Positions 37,392-46,792 are shown, counted from the stretch's first letter. The stretch: DNA of 64,000 bases from Bradyrhizobium sp. 200 (GCF_023100945.1 NZ_CP064689.1:2524001-2588000); one strand, 5' to 3'. The notes: generated by a model from the sequence alone, not told the origin. Made by a program: numbers and translations.

Positions 37392-38804
37392 ATGAACCGA
37401 CGAATTATCCCCCTGATCATGTGCGGCGGCGCTGGAACGCGGCTGTGGCCGGCCTCACGCGAGGTCCACCCCAAGCAGTTCCTGTCCTTGTTCGGGGCGC
37501 GCTCGACGTTCCAGGACACGCTGTTGCGGGTTTCCGATGCGACGTTGTTCGAACGGCCCGTCATCATCACCAATAACGCCTATCGCTTCATGGTGCTCGA
37601 GCAACTGGCCGAGATCGGGCTGGAGGCCGACGTGCTGCTCGAGCCGATGCGGCGTGATTCCGGACCCGCGATCGCGGCCGGCGCCGCCTTTGCCGAGGCG
37701 CGCGACAAGGATGCAATCGTGCTGGCGCTTGCCGCCGATCACGTGGTTTCCGACACGCCCGCTTTCCGCGCTGCCTGCCGCGAAGGGCTGGCTGGCGCGG
37801 AAGCCGGGCACATCGTGACGTTCGGCGTGCAGCCCGAACGCGCCGCCACCGAATATGGCTACATCAATCCCGGCGAAGCGATTTCCGGCAAGGTCCGCGC
37901 GGTCGCGAAGTTTGTCGAGAAGCCGGACCCGGCGACGGCTGCGGGTTATGTCGAGGCCGGCTATCTCTGGAACAGCGGCAACTTCATGTTCCGCGCCGCG
38001 GTGCTGTCGGACGAATATCGCAAGGTCGATGCGGAAAGCGTCCAGGCCGTGACCGATGCGGTGGCGAAGGCGGGCACCGACCTCGGATTTGTCAAGCTCG
38101 ACGAGGCCGCGTTCGGTTCGGCGAAGTCGATCTCGATCGATTATGCGGTGATGGAAAAGACCTCGCGCGCCGCGGTCGTGCCGGTCGCGTGCGGCTGGTC
38201 CGATGTCGGCTCCTGGCATGCGGTGTGGGAATTGTCCGGCAAGGACAGCGAGGGCAACGCGGCGCGGGGTGCTGCGGTGTTCGAGGATTCCCGCAATTGC
38301 AACGTATCGACCGACCGCGCGCTGGTCGCGCTCGAAGGCGTCGACGACCTCGTGGTGGTCGCGACCCAGGACGCCGTGCTGGTCTCCAGGCAAAAGGACG
38401 CCAACGGGCTGAAGCGGCTGGTCGCGAAGCTGAAGACGGTGGCGCCGCAGGTGACCGAAGATCACATCAGGGTGCACCGGCCCTGGGGATCCTATCAGTC
38501 GGTCGACAATGGCGACCGGCATCAGGTCAAGCGCATCATCGTCAAGCCGGGCGGGCGGCTCTCGCTGCAGAAGCACCACCACCGCAGCGAGCACTGGATC
38601 GTGGTGCGCGGAACGGCGCAGGTCACCGTCAACGAACTGGTCAAGACCGTGCACGAGAACGAATCGATCTACATCCCGATCGGCGCGGTGCACCGGCTGG
38701 AGAATCCCGGCAAGATCCAGCTTGAACTGATCGAGGTCCAGACCGGCAGCTATTTCGGCGAGGACGACATCATCCGCATCGAGGACGACTACAAGCGCAG
38801 TTGA
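37392..38804 (+). CDS. manC: Mannose-1-phosphate guanylyltransferase / mannose-6-phosphate isomerase
   Basis: A 470-residue bifunctional enzyme. Residues 1-330 are the pyrophosphorylase (MCGGAGTRLWPASREVHPKQ, then FVEKPD near 180), and the C-terminal 120 residues are a cupin with the metal-binding His set KHHHRSEHW. It provides GDP-mannose for LPS core and O-chain, consistent with the LpcC-like mannosyltransferase 13 kb upstream. The ATG at 37392 is chosen over the out-of-family extension to 37341. It is in an operon with lpsL. Confidence 0.94.
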   Translation: MNRRIIPLIMCGGAGTRLWPASREVHPKQFLSLFGARSTFQDTLLRVSDATLFERPVIITNNAYRFMVLEQLAEIGLEADVLLEPMRRDSGPAIAAGAAFAEARDKDAIVLALAADHVVSDTPAFRAACREGLAGAEAGHIVTFGVQPERAATEYGYINPGEAISGKVRAVAKFVEKPDPATAAGYVEAGYLWNSGNFMFRAAVLSDEYRKVDAESVQAVTDAVAKAGTDLGFVKLDEAAFGSAKSISIDYAVMEKTSRAAVVPVACGWSDVGSWHAVWELSGKDSEGNAARGAAVFEDSRNCNVSTDRALVALEGVDDLVVVATQDAVLVSRQKDANGLKRLVAKLKTVAPQVTEDHIRVHRPWGSYQSVDNGDRHQVKRIIVKPGGRLSLQKHHHRSEHWIVVRGTAQVTVNELVKTVHENESIYIPIGAVHRLENPGKIQLELIEVQTGSYFGEDDIIRIEDDYKRS

Positions 38805-38969
38805 GCGAGCAGTAGTTTTACTGCCCCCGGTGGCTGTAATTGTTTGAATCAAAACGTGTCTAAAAACGGTCGATGGCGTTCGCCACATCTGTGACGGCGT
38901 GCTAGAGAACCGCCGGGGACGTTATCGGCGCAGAATCTGCTCAAAGTCTGTTTTGGGGTCGACAAAATC

Positions 38970-39986
38970 ATGAGTTCCAAAGGGTCCGCATCTGACGCGA
39001 AGATCGGCGCAGATCGCGCGTTGCGTATCGGCGTGGTCGGCGCGGGCGTGATGGGCAGCAACCATGCCCGCGTGCTGGCCGGCCTGCCCGGGGTGACGCT
39101 GGTCGGCATCGTCGATCCGTTGCCGGAACACCGCGCGCGCGCCATCGCGCTCGCCGGCTGCCGCGCATTCGCTACCCTCGAAGAGCTGTTCGACGAAGGC
39201 GTCGATGCCATCACGATCGCGGCGCCGACCCATCTCCATCACGAGATTGCGCTCGCCTGCATCACGCGCAACATCCACATTCTGGTCGAGAAGCCTGTCG
39301 CCACGACGGTGGAGGAGGGACGGGACATCGTCAACGCGGCACGCAGCGCCGGCGTGACGCTGATGGTCGGCCATGTCGAGCGCTTCAATCCGGCGGTCGC
39401 TGCGATCAAGCAGGCGATTTCGGGCGAGGATATTCTTTCGATCGGCATCACCCGCGTCGGGCCGTTTCCGCCGCGGATGTCCAATGTCGGCGTCGTGATC
39501 GATCTGGCCGTGCACGATATCGACCTGATCCGCTGGTTCACCGAATCCGATATCGTCGAGGTGCAGCCGCAGCTTTCCAGCGCGGTCGCCGAGCGCGAGG
39601 ATATCGCGCTTCTGCAGTTCCGCACCGCCTCGGGCGTGCTCGCCCATATCAACACCAACTGGCTGACGCCGTTCAAGGCGCGCAGCGTCACGGTTGCGAC
39701 CCGCGGCAAATATGTGATGGGCGATCTCCTGACGCGCCAGGTGACCGAATGCTTCGGCTTCAAGCCCGACGGCAGCTATTCGATGCGGCATCTGCCGGTC
39801 GGCCATGACGAACCGCTCCGCGCCGAGCTGATCGCATTCATCGATGCCGTCCGCACCGGCAATGTGCCGGCGGTTTCCGGCGACGAGGGCGTCGCCAGTC
39901 TTGAAATCGCGATCCGCTGCCTCGAGCAGCCCGCCAAGCCCGCGGCGTCTGCCGCGCGCAAGGGCCCGCGCCGCATCGCCGGCTGA
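38970..39986 (+). CDS. Gfo/Idh/MocA family oxidoreductase, candidate UDP-sugar 3-dehydrogenase
   Basis: A 338-residue NAD(P)-dependent enzyme. The Rossmann motif GVVGAGVMGSNHARVL is near residue 13 and the catalytic EKPVATT near residue 110. Paired with the following DegT aminotransferase, this matches the two-step scheme that oxidises the 3-OH of a UDP-HexNAc and then aminates it. The best-known examples are GnnA/GnnB (2,3-diamino-2,3-dideoxyglucose for lipid A) and WlbA/WlbC. Bradyrhizobium lipid A is known to contain the diamino sugar, so GnnA is attractive, but the substrate is inferred from context. Confidence 0.85.
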   Translation: MSSKGSASDAKIGADRALRIGVVGAGVMGSNHARVLAGLPGVTLVGIVDPLPEHRARAIALAGCRAFATLEELFDEGVDAITIAAPTHLHHEIALACITRNIHILVEKPVATTVEEGRDIVNAARSAGVTLMVGHVERFNPAVAAIKQAISGEDILSIGITRVGPFPPRMSNVGVVIDLAVHDIDLIRWFTESDIVEVQPQLSSAVAEREDIALLQFRTASGVLAHINTNWLTPFKARSVTVATRGKYVMGDLLTRQVTECFGFKPDGSYSMRHLPVGHDEPLRAELIAFIDAVRTGNVPAVSGDEGVASLEIAIRCLEQPAKPAASAARKGPRRIAG

Positions 39987-40012
39987 ACTCCTCCTGATCC
40001 CAGCAAGGCCAC

Positions 40013-41164
40013 ATGAACCAGCACATGCGTCCAGAACCCGTTCCTTTCATCGACATTGCCGCGCAGCGCCGTCGGCTCGGCAAATCCATCGATGAGGCCG
40101 TTGCCCGCGTGCTCAACCACTGCCAGTTCATCAACGGGCCGGAGGTCACCGAGCTGGAAGCTGCGCTTGCAAAATTTTCCGGCGCCAAACACGTCGTGAG
40201 CTGCGCCAGCGGCACCGACGCGCTGCTGATGGTGCTGATGGCGAAGCAGGTCGGCCCCGGCGATGCCGTGCTGTGTCCCTCCTTTACCTTTTGCGCAACC
40301 GGCGAGGTGGTGGTGCTGACCGGCGCCACGCCCGTCTTCGTCGATGTCGACGAGGCGACCTTCAACATCGATGCCGGCTCGCTCAAGCGCGGTATCGCGA
40401 CGGCGAAGCAGCGCGGCCTGAAACCGCGGGCGGTGATTCCGGTCGACCTGTTCGGGCAGCCGGCCGACCATGATGCGATCCGCGCCATCGCGGAAGCGGA
40501 AGGGCTGTTCGTGCTCGACGACGCCGCCCAGGGCTTTGGCGCCAGCTACAAGGGCCGGAAGCTCGGCACCTTCGGTCTGGCGACCACCACCAGCTTCTTT
40601 CCCGCAAAGCCGCTCGGCTGCTTCGGCGACGGCGGCGCGATCTTCACCGACGACGATGCGCTGGCCGAAACGCTGCGCAGCATCCGCGTCCACGGCCAGG
40701 GCTCGGACAAATACGACAATGTCCGTATCGGTCTCACCGCGCGGCTCGATACCATGCAGGCCGCGATTCTGATCGAGAAGCTGAAAATCTTCGAGGACGA
40801 GATCGCGGCGCGCAATGTGGTCGCGGAGCGCTATGCGCGGGGGCTCGGCAATGTCGTGACCGTGCCGCGTCTTGCCAGCGGCTGCAGCTCGATCTGGGCG
40901 TGCTATACTATCCGCCTGCCCAAAGGCACGGACCGTGACCGCTTCGCTGCCGACCTGAAGGCGCAGGGGATTCCGACCGCGATCTATTACACGAAATCGA
41001 TGCATCAGCAGACGGCCTATCGCGATTTCCCGATCGCGGACGGCGGACTGCCGGCGTGCGAGAGCCTGTCCGCCGACGTCATCAGCCTGCCGATACATGC
41101 CTATCTCGACGCACCGACGCAGGAGCGGATCATCGCGGCGGTACGCGGCGCGCTTCAGGCATGA
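40013..41164 (+). CDS. DegT/DnrJ/EryC1 aminotransferase, candidate partner of the oxidoreductase
   Basis: A 383-residue PLP enzyme. It has the fold-type-I motifs CASGTDALLMVLMAKQ, VPVDLFGQPADHDAI-like PVDLFGQ, DDAAQGFGASYKGRK and TSFFPAKPLGCFGDGGA, whose Lys would bind PLP. It would aminate the 3-keto sugar nucleotide made by the preceding gene (26 nt away), as GnnB or WecE-type enzymes do. An AAGG ribosome site is 6 nt before ATG 40013. A palindromic repeat supplies the final codons and the stop. Confidence 0.88.
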   Translation: MNQHMRPEPVPFIDIAAQRRRLGKSIDEAVARVLNHCQFINGPEVTELEAALAKFSGAKHVVSCASGTDALLMVLMAKQVGPGDAVLCPSFTFCATGEVVVLTGATPVFVDVDEATFNIDAGSLKRGIATAKQRGLKPRAVIPVDLFGQPADHDAIRAIAEAEGLFVLDDAAQGFGASYKGRKLGTFGLATTTSFFPAKPLGCFGDGGAIFTDDDALAETLRSIRVHGQGSDKYDNVRIGLTARLDTMQAAILIEKLKIFEDEIAARNVVAERYARGLGNVVTVPRLASGCSSIWACYTIRLPKGTDRDRFAADLKAQGIPTAIYYTKSMHQQTAYRDFPIADGGLPACESLSADVISLPIHAYLDAPTQERIIAAVRGALQA

Positions 41165-41228
41165 TCCCGACCCGAAGGGCCGCGTTAGCGCAAAGTGGCC
41201 TTCCGGTTTTCGGACAAGATCATGCCTG
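41156..41228. repeat. Palindromic repeat overlapping the end of the aminotransferase gene
   Basis: CAGGCATGATC (41156-41166) and GATCATGCCTG (41218-41228) are exact reverse complements. Inner parts resemble the copy at 21284-21332 (AAAGTGG...CCGGTTTTCGG). The left arm contains the last codons and the TGA of the aminotransferase. Confidence 0.75.
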
Positions 41229-41281
41229 AACAAATAACTGCCTGATTTCCCCGTGCGGTGAATATGCGCTAGAAGCGGTGC

Positions 41282-42823
41282 ATGCTCGGACGCATCTTCA
41301 CCGTCGGCGGTTACACGCTGCTTTCGCGGCTGACCGGATTCGCGCGCGACATCATGCTCGCGGCCATTCTCGGCGCCGGTCCCGTCGCAGATGCGTTCTT
41401 CGTGGCGCTGCGGCTGCCCAATCATTTTCGCGCGATCTTCGCCGAGGGCGCCTTCAACGCCGCCTTCGTGCCCGCCTATGCGCATCTGCACGGCAAGAGC
41501 GAACCATCCGCGCGGCTGTTTGCCGATCGCATCTTCACGCTGCTGTTTGCCGCCCAGGTGATTCTGCTCGTCGTGGCCTGGGTATTCATGTCGGAGGTGA
41601 TCGCCATCCTCGCGCCGGGGTTCAAAGACGATCCGGCGCGCGGCGAACTCGCGATTTCGCTGACGCGGATCACGTTTCCGTATCTGCTGCTGATCACGCT
41701 GGTGACGCTGTATGGCGGCATGCTGAACGTCATGCATCGTTTCGCGAGTCCTGCCGCCGCGCCGATCTTTCTCAATCTGTCTATGATGGCGACGCTGGCG
41801 CTCGCCGCGTTCTTTCCGGGCGCGGGCTATGCCGCCGCATGGGGTGTCCTGCTCGCCGGCATCCTTGAATTCCTGCTGCTGGCTGGCGATGCGGCCAAGA
41901 CCGGCATCCTGCCGAAATTCGCGATTCCCAGGCTCGATGAGGACGTGCGGACGTTCTTCCGCGCTTTGGGGCCGGCGACCATCGGCTCGATGGGAACGCA
42001 GATTGCTATGTTTGCCGATACTATCATCGCGACCTTTCTGGCTGCCGGAGCGCTTTCGGCGCTGTACTACGCCGATCGCCTCAATCAGTTGCCGATTGGC
42101 GTGATCGGAATTGCCATCGGCACCGTTTTGCTGCCGGAAATGTCGCGACGGCTCTCTGCGAACGACGTCACGGGCGCGGCCGCCGCGCAACGGCGGGCGT
42201 TCGAGTTTTCGCTGCTGTTCTCGGTGCCGTTCGTCGCCGCGTTCCTGGTCGTGCCCGACGTCATCATGCGAGCGATGTTCGCACGCGGCGCGTTCTCGAA
42301 GGCGGATGCGGTCGCTGCGGGCGCCACATTGGCAGCCTATTCGGTGGGGCTGATTCCGTTCGTGACCATCCGCAGCGCGGTAGCGACTTTCTATGCCCGT
42401 CACGACACCGCAACGCCGGTCAAGGCGGCGCTGACCGGCGTTGCGGTCAACGTGGCGCTGAAGGTCGCGTTGATGGGCGCGCTGGCGCAAATCGGCCTCG
42501 CGCTCGCTACCGCCATCGGGGCCTGGGTCAATCTCTTGCTGGTGCTCTTCTTCGCGGTACGGGCAGGCTACCTCGAACTCGACCGCGCCTGGATGATGTC
42601 GCTCGCCAAGTTCGCGGCGGCCGGTGTCCTGCTCGCCGCCGCGCTCTGGGGCACCGCGCGATTCGCCAGCTTCTATTTCGCGCCAATGCACACGTTCCGG
42701 GACGAGACCACGTTGCTGCTGCTGATTGCGGCAGGTGCTTTCGTGTACGGGGTCTTGATCCTGCTGCTGTTTGGCAGAGGATGGATATTCTCGCTGCTGC
42801 GTGACCGGAAAATTCGCCCGTAA
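41282..42823 (+). CDS. murJ: Lipid II flippase MurJ
   Basis: A 513-residue membrane protein with about 14 helices that moves peptidoglycan precursors across the inner membrane. It opens with GGYTLLSRLTGFARDIMLA and has the family segment FRAIFAEGAFNAAFVPAY, plus Arg/Asp-rich loops typical of the MOP superfamily. Length is normal. It follows the aminotransferase gene after a palindromic repeat, so it may have its own promoter. Confidence 0.93.
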   Translation: MLGRIFTVGGYTLLSRLTGFARDIMLAAILGAGPVADAFFVALRLPNHFRAIFAEGAFNAAFVPAYAHLHGKSEPSARLFADRIFTLLFAAQVILLVVAWVFMSEVIAILAPGFKDDPARGELAISLTRITFPYLLLITLVTLYGGMLNVMHRFASPAAAPIFLNLSMMATLALAAFFPGAGYAAAWGVLLAGILEFLLLAGDAAKTGILPKFAIPRLDEDVRTFFRALGPATIGSMGTQIAMFADTIIATFLAAGALSALYYADRLNQLPIGVIGIAIGTVLLPEMSRRLSANDVTGAAAAQRRAFEFSLLFSVPFVAAFLVVPDVIMRAMFARGAFSKADAVAAGATLAAYSVGLIPFVTIRSAVATFYARHDTATPVKAALTGVAVNVALKVALMGALAQIGLALATAIGAWVNLLLVLFFAVRAGYLELDRAWMMSLAKFAAAGVLLAAALWGTARFASFYFAPMHTFRDETTLLLLIAAGAFVYGVLILLLFGRGWIFSLLRDRKIRP

Positions 42824-42944
42824 CTGATTGCAAATAAAGGAAAGTTTCGATTCGGCCGGGTTGTGGCTGTATTCTGCATGGATTTCCAAAGCTTCCGCGC
42901 CGGGACCTTCACGCTCGCGCAGGGCGGCCTCATCGGATACGCGC

Positions 42945-43013
42945 TTTCGCGGCCACGTCCTGCGCGTCGGCCTGAACTACGCCTTCGGCGGCCCGGTGAT
43001 CGCGAAGTATTGA
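42945..43013 (+). pseudogene. Remnant of an outer-membrane beta-barrel (porin-like) gene
   Basis: The frame ending at TGA 43011-43013 reads GHVLRVGLNYAFGGPVIAKY. This matches the last beta-strand of RopB/Omp25-type outer-membrane proteins of Rhizobiales, including the terminal aromatic residue. The upstream sequence shows no in-frame barrel or start, so only the 3' end survives. A terminator follows. The rest of the 42824-43189 gap has no other gene. Confidence 0.65.
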
Positions 43014-43041
43014 TTTCCGCGTTATCTTCGTCCCGTAAATC

Positions 43042-43073
43042 AAAAGCCCCGGCATTGCCCGGGGGCTTTTTTT
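43042..43073 (+). terminator. Rho-independent terminator
   Basis: AGCCCCGGC / GCCCGGGGGCT stem followed by seven T. It is placed just after the porin remnant and probably originally ended that gene; it now can stop murJ read-through. Confidence 0.88.
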
Positions 43074-43189
43074 GTTGTGCAGGCGCGAGAAGGGTTGCGC
43101 CGCTGCTGTGGCTGTTCGGCCGAAAGCGGTTTGCGCAGACGCGCGAACCGCTGCAATATGGAACGCTTCTAACGGGAATTGGAGATACG

Positions 43190-45499
43190 ATGGCAGCTCC
43201 CATCAAATTCGGCGTCGGTCAAAGCGTTCTTCGCAAGGAAGATGACGCGCTCATTCGCGGCAAGGGCCGCTATACCGACGACCATTCGCCACAGCCTGCG
43301 ATGCATGCGCTGATGCTGCGCTCACCGCATGCGCACGCGAAGTTCACCCTCAACGTCACCAAGGCCCGCGGGATGCCGGGCGTGTCGTTGATTCTGACCG
43401 CGGCCGAGGTCGGTGATCTCGGCGATCTGCCGTGCCTGTTCAACCTGGAAGTGGATCCGTTCACCGGCCCGCCCTATCCGATTCTGGCCAAAGACGAGGT
43501 TCGCCATGTCGGCGACGCCATCGCCTTCGTCGTCGCCGATACGATCGATCAGGCCCGCGACGCGATCGAGGCGATCGAAGTGAAGTGGACACCGCTTCCT
43601 TCGGTGGTCGGCGTCGTCAACGCCGTCAAGCAGGGCGCGCCGCAGGTCTGGCCCGACAAGCCCGGCAACGTGCTGTTCGATGTCTCGATCGGCGATAAGA
43701 AGGCGGCGGAAGCCGCCTTTGCCAAGGCGCATGCGGTCGCGGAAGTATCGATCGTCAACCCGCGCGTCATCACCAACTTCATGGAAACCCGCGCCGCGGT
43801 CGCCGAATACGACGCCAAGCGCGATCATCTGACGCTGACGATCGGCAGCCAGGGCAGCCATCGCCTGCGCGAAATCCTGTGCGGCATGGTGCTGAAGATG
43901 CCGATGGAAAAGATGCGGGTGATCTGCCCCGACGTCGGCGGCGGTTTTGGCACAAAGCTGTTTCCTTACCGCGAATATGCGCTGATCGCGGTCGCCGCGC
44001 GCAAGCTGCGCAAGACCATCAAATGGACCGCCGACCGCTCCGATCACTTCATGGGTGACGCGCAGGGCCGCGATAACGTCACCACCGCGAAGATGGCGCT
44101 AGCCGAGGACGGCAAATTCCTAGGGATGGACGTCGACCTGATGGGCGACATGGGCGCCTACCTCTCGACCTTCGGGCCCTACATTCCGCATGGCGGCGCC
44201 GGCATGCTGCCCGGGCTCTACGACATCCAGGCCTTTCATTGCCGCGTCCGCACGGTGTTCACCAACACCGTGCCGGTCGACGCCTATCGTGGCGCCGGCC
44301 GTCCGGAAGCTGCCTACGTGATCGAGCGTCTGGTCGATGCGGCCGCGCGAAAGCTTGGGCTGACGCCGGATGCGATCCGGCGCAAGAACTTCATTCCGCC
44401 AAAGGCGATGCCCTACACGACCGCGACCGGAAAGATCTACGATTCCGGCGACTTCACCGCGCACATGAAGCGCGCGATGGAAGTCGCCAACTGGAAGGAG
44501 TTTCCCAAGCGCGCCAAGGCGGCGAAGAAGGCCGGCCTGGTGCGCGGCATCGGCATGTCCTGTTACGTCGAAGTCTGCGGCACCATGGGTGAGGAGACCG
44601 CCAATGTCGCGCTCGATCCCAATGGCGACATCTCTATCCTGATCGGCACCCAGTCGAGCGGGCAGGGCCACCAGACCGCTTACGCGCAACTGGTCGCCGA
44701 GCAGTTCGGGGTGCCGCCGGAACGCGTCCACGTCCTGCAGGGCGACACCGACAAGATCGCCACCGGTCTCGGCACCGGCGGCTCGGCTTCGATCCCGACC
44801 GGCGGCGTCAGCGTCGAGCGCGCCACCCGAGATCTCGGCGGCAAGCTGAAGGAGATCGCCGCCGAAGCGCTGGAGACCAGCGCCGGCGACCTCGAGATCA
44901 GCAATGGCGTGGTGCGTATCGCCGGCACCGACCGCTCGATCAGCTTCGCCGATCTGGCGAAACGGCCGGGCGTCGATCCCTCGAAATTGAATGCGAGCGC
45001 GACGTTTGCGCAGGCCGACGGCACCTACCCGAACGGCACGCATCTCGCCGAGGTCGAGATCGATCCCGCCACCGGCATCATCAAGATCGTCAGCTATGTC
45101 ATCGTCGACGATTTCGGCGTGACGCTCAATCCGCTGCTGCTCGCCGGCCAGGTGCATGGCGGAGCGATGCAGGGGATCGGCCAGGCCTTGATGGAGCAGG
45201 CGGTCTACAGTTCAACCGACGGCCAGCTCGTCACCGGCACCTTCATGGACTATGCGGTGCCGCGGGCATCCGACGGTCCGTCATTCCATTTCGAAACCCA
45301 CAACGTGCCGTGCACGACCAATCCGCTCGGCGTCAAGGGCGCGGGCGAGGCGGGCGCGATCGGCTCCTGCCCCGCGGTGGTCAATGCGATCATCGAGGGC
45401 CTGTGGCGCGAGTACAAGATCGATCACATCGATATGCCGGCCACGGCCGAACGGGTCTGGATCGCGATCCGAGAGGCACAGAAACGGCATACGCTCTGA
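43190..45499 (+). CDS. Molybdenum hydroxylase large subunit, form II CoxL-like
   Basis: A 769-residue molybdopterin-binding subunit of the xanthine dehydrogenase family. It carries the form II CoxL active-site motif AYRGAGR within VPVDAYRGAGRPEAAYVIE and the C-terminal GVKGAGEAGAIGSCPA (the Glu involved in catalysis). Form I CO dehydrogenases have a different (AYRCSFR) loop, so true CO oxidation is doubtful; aldehyde or N-heterocycle oxidation is equally likely. The start at ATG 43190 has GGAG at 43181; the 109-residue upstream extension lacks family similarity. The FAD (CoxM) and 2Fe-2S (CoxS) subunits are absent nearby. Confidence 0.88.
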   Translation: MAAPIKFGVGQSVLRKEDDALIRGKGRYTDDHSPQPAMHALMLRSPHAHAKFTLNVTKARGMPGVSLILTAAEVGDLGDLPCLFNLEVDPFTGPPYPILAKDEVRHVGDAIAFVVADTIDQARDAIEAIEVKWTPLPSVVGVVNAVKQGAPQVWPDKPGNVLFDVSIGDKKAAEAAFAKAHAVAEVSIVNPRVITNFMETRAAVAEYDAKRDHLTLTIGSQGSHRLREILCGMVLKMPMEKMRVICPDVGGGFGTKLFPYREYALIAVAARKLRKTIKWTADRSDHFMGDAQGRDNVTTAKMALAEDGKFLGMDVDLMGDMGAYLSTFGPYIPHGGAGMLPGLYDIQAFHCRVRTVFTNTVPVDAYRGAGRPEAAYVIERLVDAAARKLGLTPDAIRRKNFIPPKAMPYTTATGKIYDSGDFTAHMKRAMEVANWKEFPKRAKAAKKAGLVRGIGMSCYVEVCGTMGEETANVALDPNGDISILIGTQSSGQGHQTAYAQLVAEQFGVPPERVHVLQGDTDKIATGLGTGGSASIPTGGVSVERATRDLGGKLKEIAAEALETSAGDLEISNGVVRIAGTDRSISFADLAKRPGVDPSKLNASATFAQADGTYPNGTHLAEVEIDPATGIIKIVSYVIVDDFGVTLNPLLLAGQVHGGAMQGIGQALMEQAVYSSTDGQLVTGTFMDYAVPRASDGPSFHFETHNVPCTTNPLGVKGAGEAGAIGSCPAVVNAIIEGLWREYKIDHIDMPATAERVWIAIREAQKRHTL

Positions 45500-45637
45500 C
45501 GTTTGCCGCTGCCCATGGAATGAAGCACCGGCCATGGTGTTGAAGAGATGCGACGTCGCGCCTGCCGGCGCGGCGTACCATGGATCAGGAATAATCCCGC
45601 GCAAAACCACCATGGGGCTGGAAACGGAGATTTGCCG

Positions 45638-46090
45638 ATGTGTCGAACCATCGTTTTGACTGGAACTCTACTGCTTGGCGCCAGCGTGGCGCTGGCGCAG
45701 AATCCGCGGGAGCAGGTCGACAAGACCCAGCTCGCGATGAAGTCCAACCTCACGAGTGCGATTGCGCTTTCGGATATCGTCAGGGACAAAAAGCCCTACG
45801 ATCAGGCCGCCGTCGACAAGGCACTGGCAGAGCTCGATGACGTCGCGAAGCGCTTCCCGTCATTATTCCCGGAGAGCATCAAGGGACTGAAGCCGACGAA
45901 GGGCGAGTATTACACGTCGGACAAGGCGTGGACGGAGCGAGCGGATTTCGAGGCGCACTCTGCGACCTTCGTGAAGGCCGTCGGTCAGGCCAAGGCCAAG
46001 ATCAAGGACGTGAACAGCCTGAAGGCGGAATTTCCCGAGCTCAACAAGGTGTGCTCGGGTTGCCACGAAAAATTCCGCGTCAAGGGCTGA
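45638..46090 (+). CDS. Class II cytochrome c (c'/c556 type)
   Basis: A 150-residue periplasmic protein. Residues 1-20 are a signal peptide (TIVLTGTLLLGASVALAQ) and the haem motif CSGCH is near the C-terminus, as in four-helix-bundle cytochromes c' and c556. The start ATG at 45638 gives the signal peptide; an upstream in-frame extension is discarded. It follows the CoxL-like gene by 138 nt and could be its electron acceptor, although no direct evidence exists. A terminator follows. Confidence 0.88.
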   Translation: MCRTIVLTGTLLLGASVALAQNPREQVDKTQLAMKSNLTSAIALSDIVRDKKPYDQAAVDKALAELDDVAKRFPSLFPESIKGLKPTKGEYYTSDKAWTERADFEAHSATFVKAVGQAKAKIKDVNSLKAEFPELNKVCSGCHEKFRVKG

Positions 46091-46136
46091 CGGCGCAGCT
46101 ATCGAACTGTAGCAAAATAACCGTAGCAAAACAGGA

Positions 46137-46168
46137 GGGGCGAACGCTTGCGGCATTCGCCCCTTTTT
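46137..46168 (+). terminator. Rho-independent terminator of the cytochrome gene
   Basis: GGGGCGAA / TTCGCCCC stem (46137-46144, 46156-46163) with five T after the right arm. Confidence 0.88.
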
Positions 46169-46218
46169 GGTGTCGGTCGGGCGATCCTTGTCGCCTTCAC
46201 TGCTCGCGTTGTTCGTCG

Positions 46219-46641
46219 TTACTTCATCACCTGGCCGCGGATTTCGCCGCCCGGATTGGCTGCGGTGTGAATGTTGATGTAGTACTTGCCGGCCACAAGG
46301 TCTGCGGCCTGCGCATCGGTCAGCGTCGCGCTGCCCTCGACCGGGCTCGTCGCCGCATTGGGGATGGCGACCGCCACGCCTGCGTTCTTGCCGGCTTCGG
46401 CGGGGCCGTGGAAATGCGCGGCGGTGGCAGGGCCGGACAGGCCGGAATAGTTCAGCTTCCAGCTCAGCTTCTTGCTGGCGGGATCGTAGTCGATGTCGGC
46501 GGTGCCGGTGGCCGCGCTGGTGTTGGGTGGCACCTGGGCTTTGCCGTCGAGCGTCGCCTTCATCTTGTCGGCAAGAGCGGGTCCTGCAAAAGCAATCGCT
46601 GCCCCCAGCGCAAGCGTGACAAGCATGGTCTTGTTCGACAT
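46219..46641 (-). CDS. CHRD-domain periplasmic protein
   Basis: A 140-residue secreted protein. A signal peptide (LVTLALGAAIAFAGPALA) precedes a CHRD domain with the motif ATAAHFHGPAEAGKNAGV and INIHTAANPGGEIRGQV at the C-terminus. CHRD is named from chordin; in bacteria its role is unknown, but the His-rich loop suggests ligand or metal binding. The ATG at 46641 has a GGGAG ribosome site. It is convergent with the cytochrome gene. Confidence 0.88.
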   Translation of the reverse strand: MSNKTMLVTLALGAAIAFAGPALADKMKATLDGKAQVPPNTSAATGTADIDYDPASKKLSWKLNYSGLSGPATAAHFHGPAEAGKNAGVAVAIPNAATSPVEGSATLTDAQAADLVAGKYYINIHTAANPGGEIRGQVMK

Positions 46642-46792
46642 GGTGTTTCTCCCTGTTGACGTCAAACGGCCGTGTCAGTCTCAAAACAACGGCTTCACGA
46701 ATTTATTCCCGAAATGCCGGCAACGTCCGAAAATTTCGTGGAAGCTTATGGCGTGACGTGCGTTCATACTGATCATTGAATTGAGACGCCCA

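Noticed and set aside
39776..42889. 1037-codon open frame on the minus strand
   Set aside because: It covers gnn-like genes and murJ on the other strand and its translation is rich in Arg, His, Gln and Gly without any known fold.
42863..43189. Extension of the CoxL-like gene upstream of 43190
   Set aside because: The extra 109 residues run over the porin relic and terminator and do not resemble the family; ATG 43190 has a good ribosome site.
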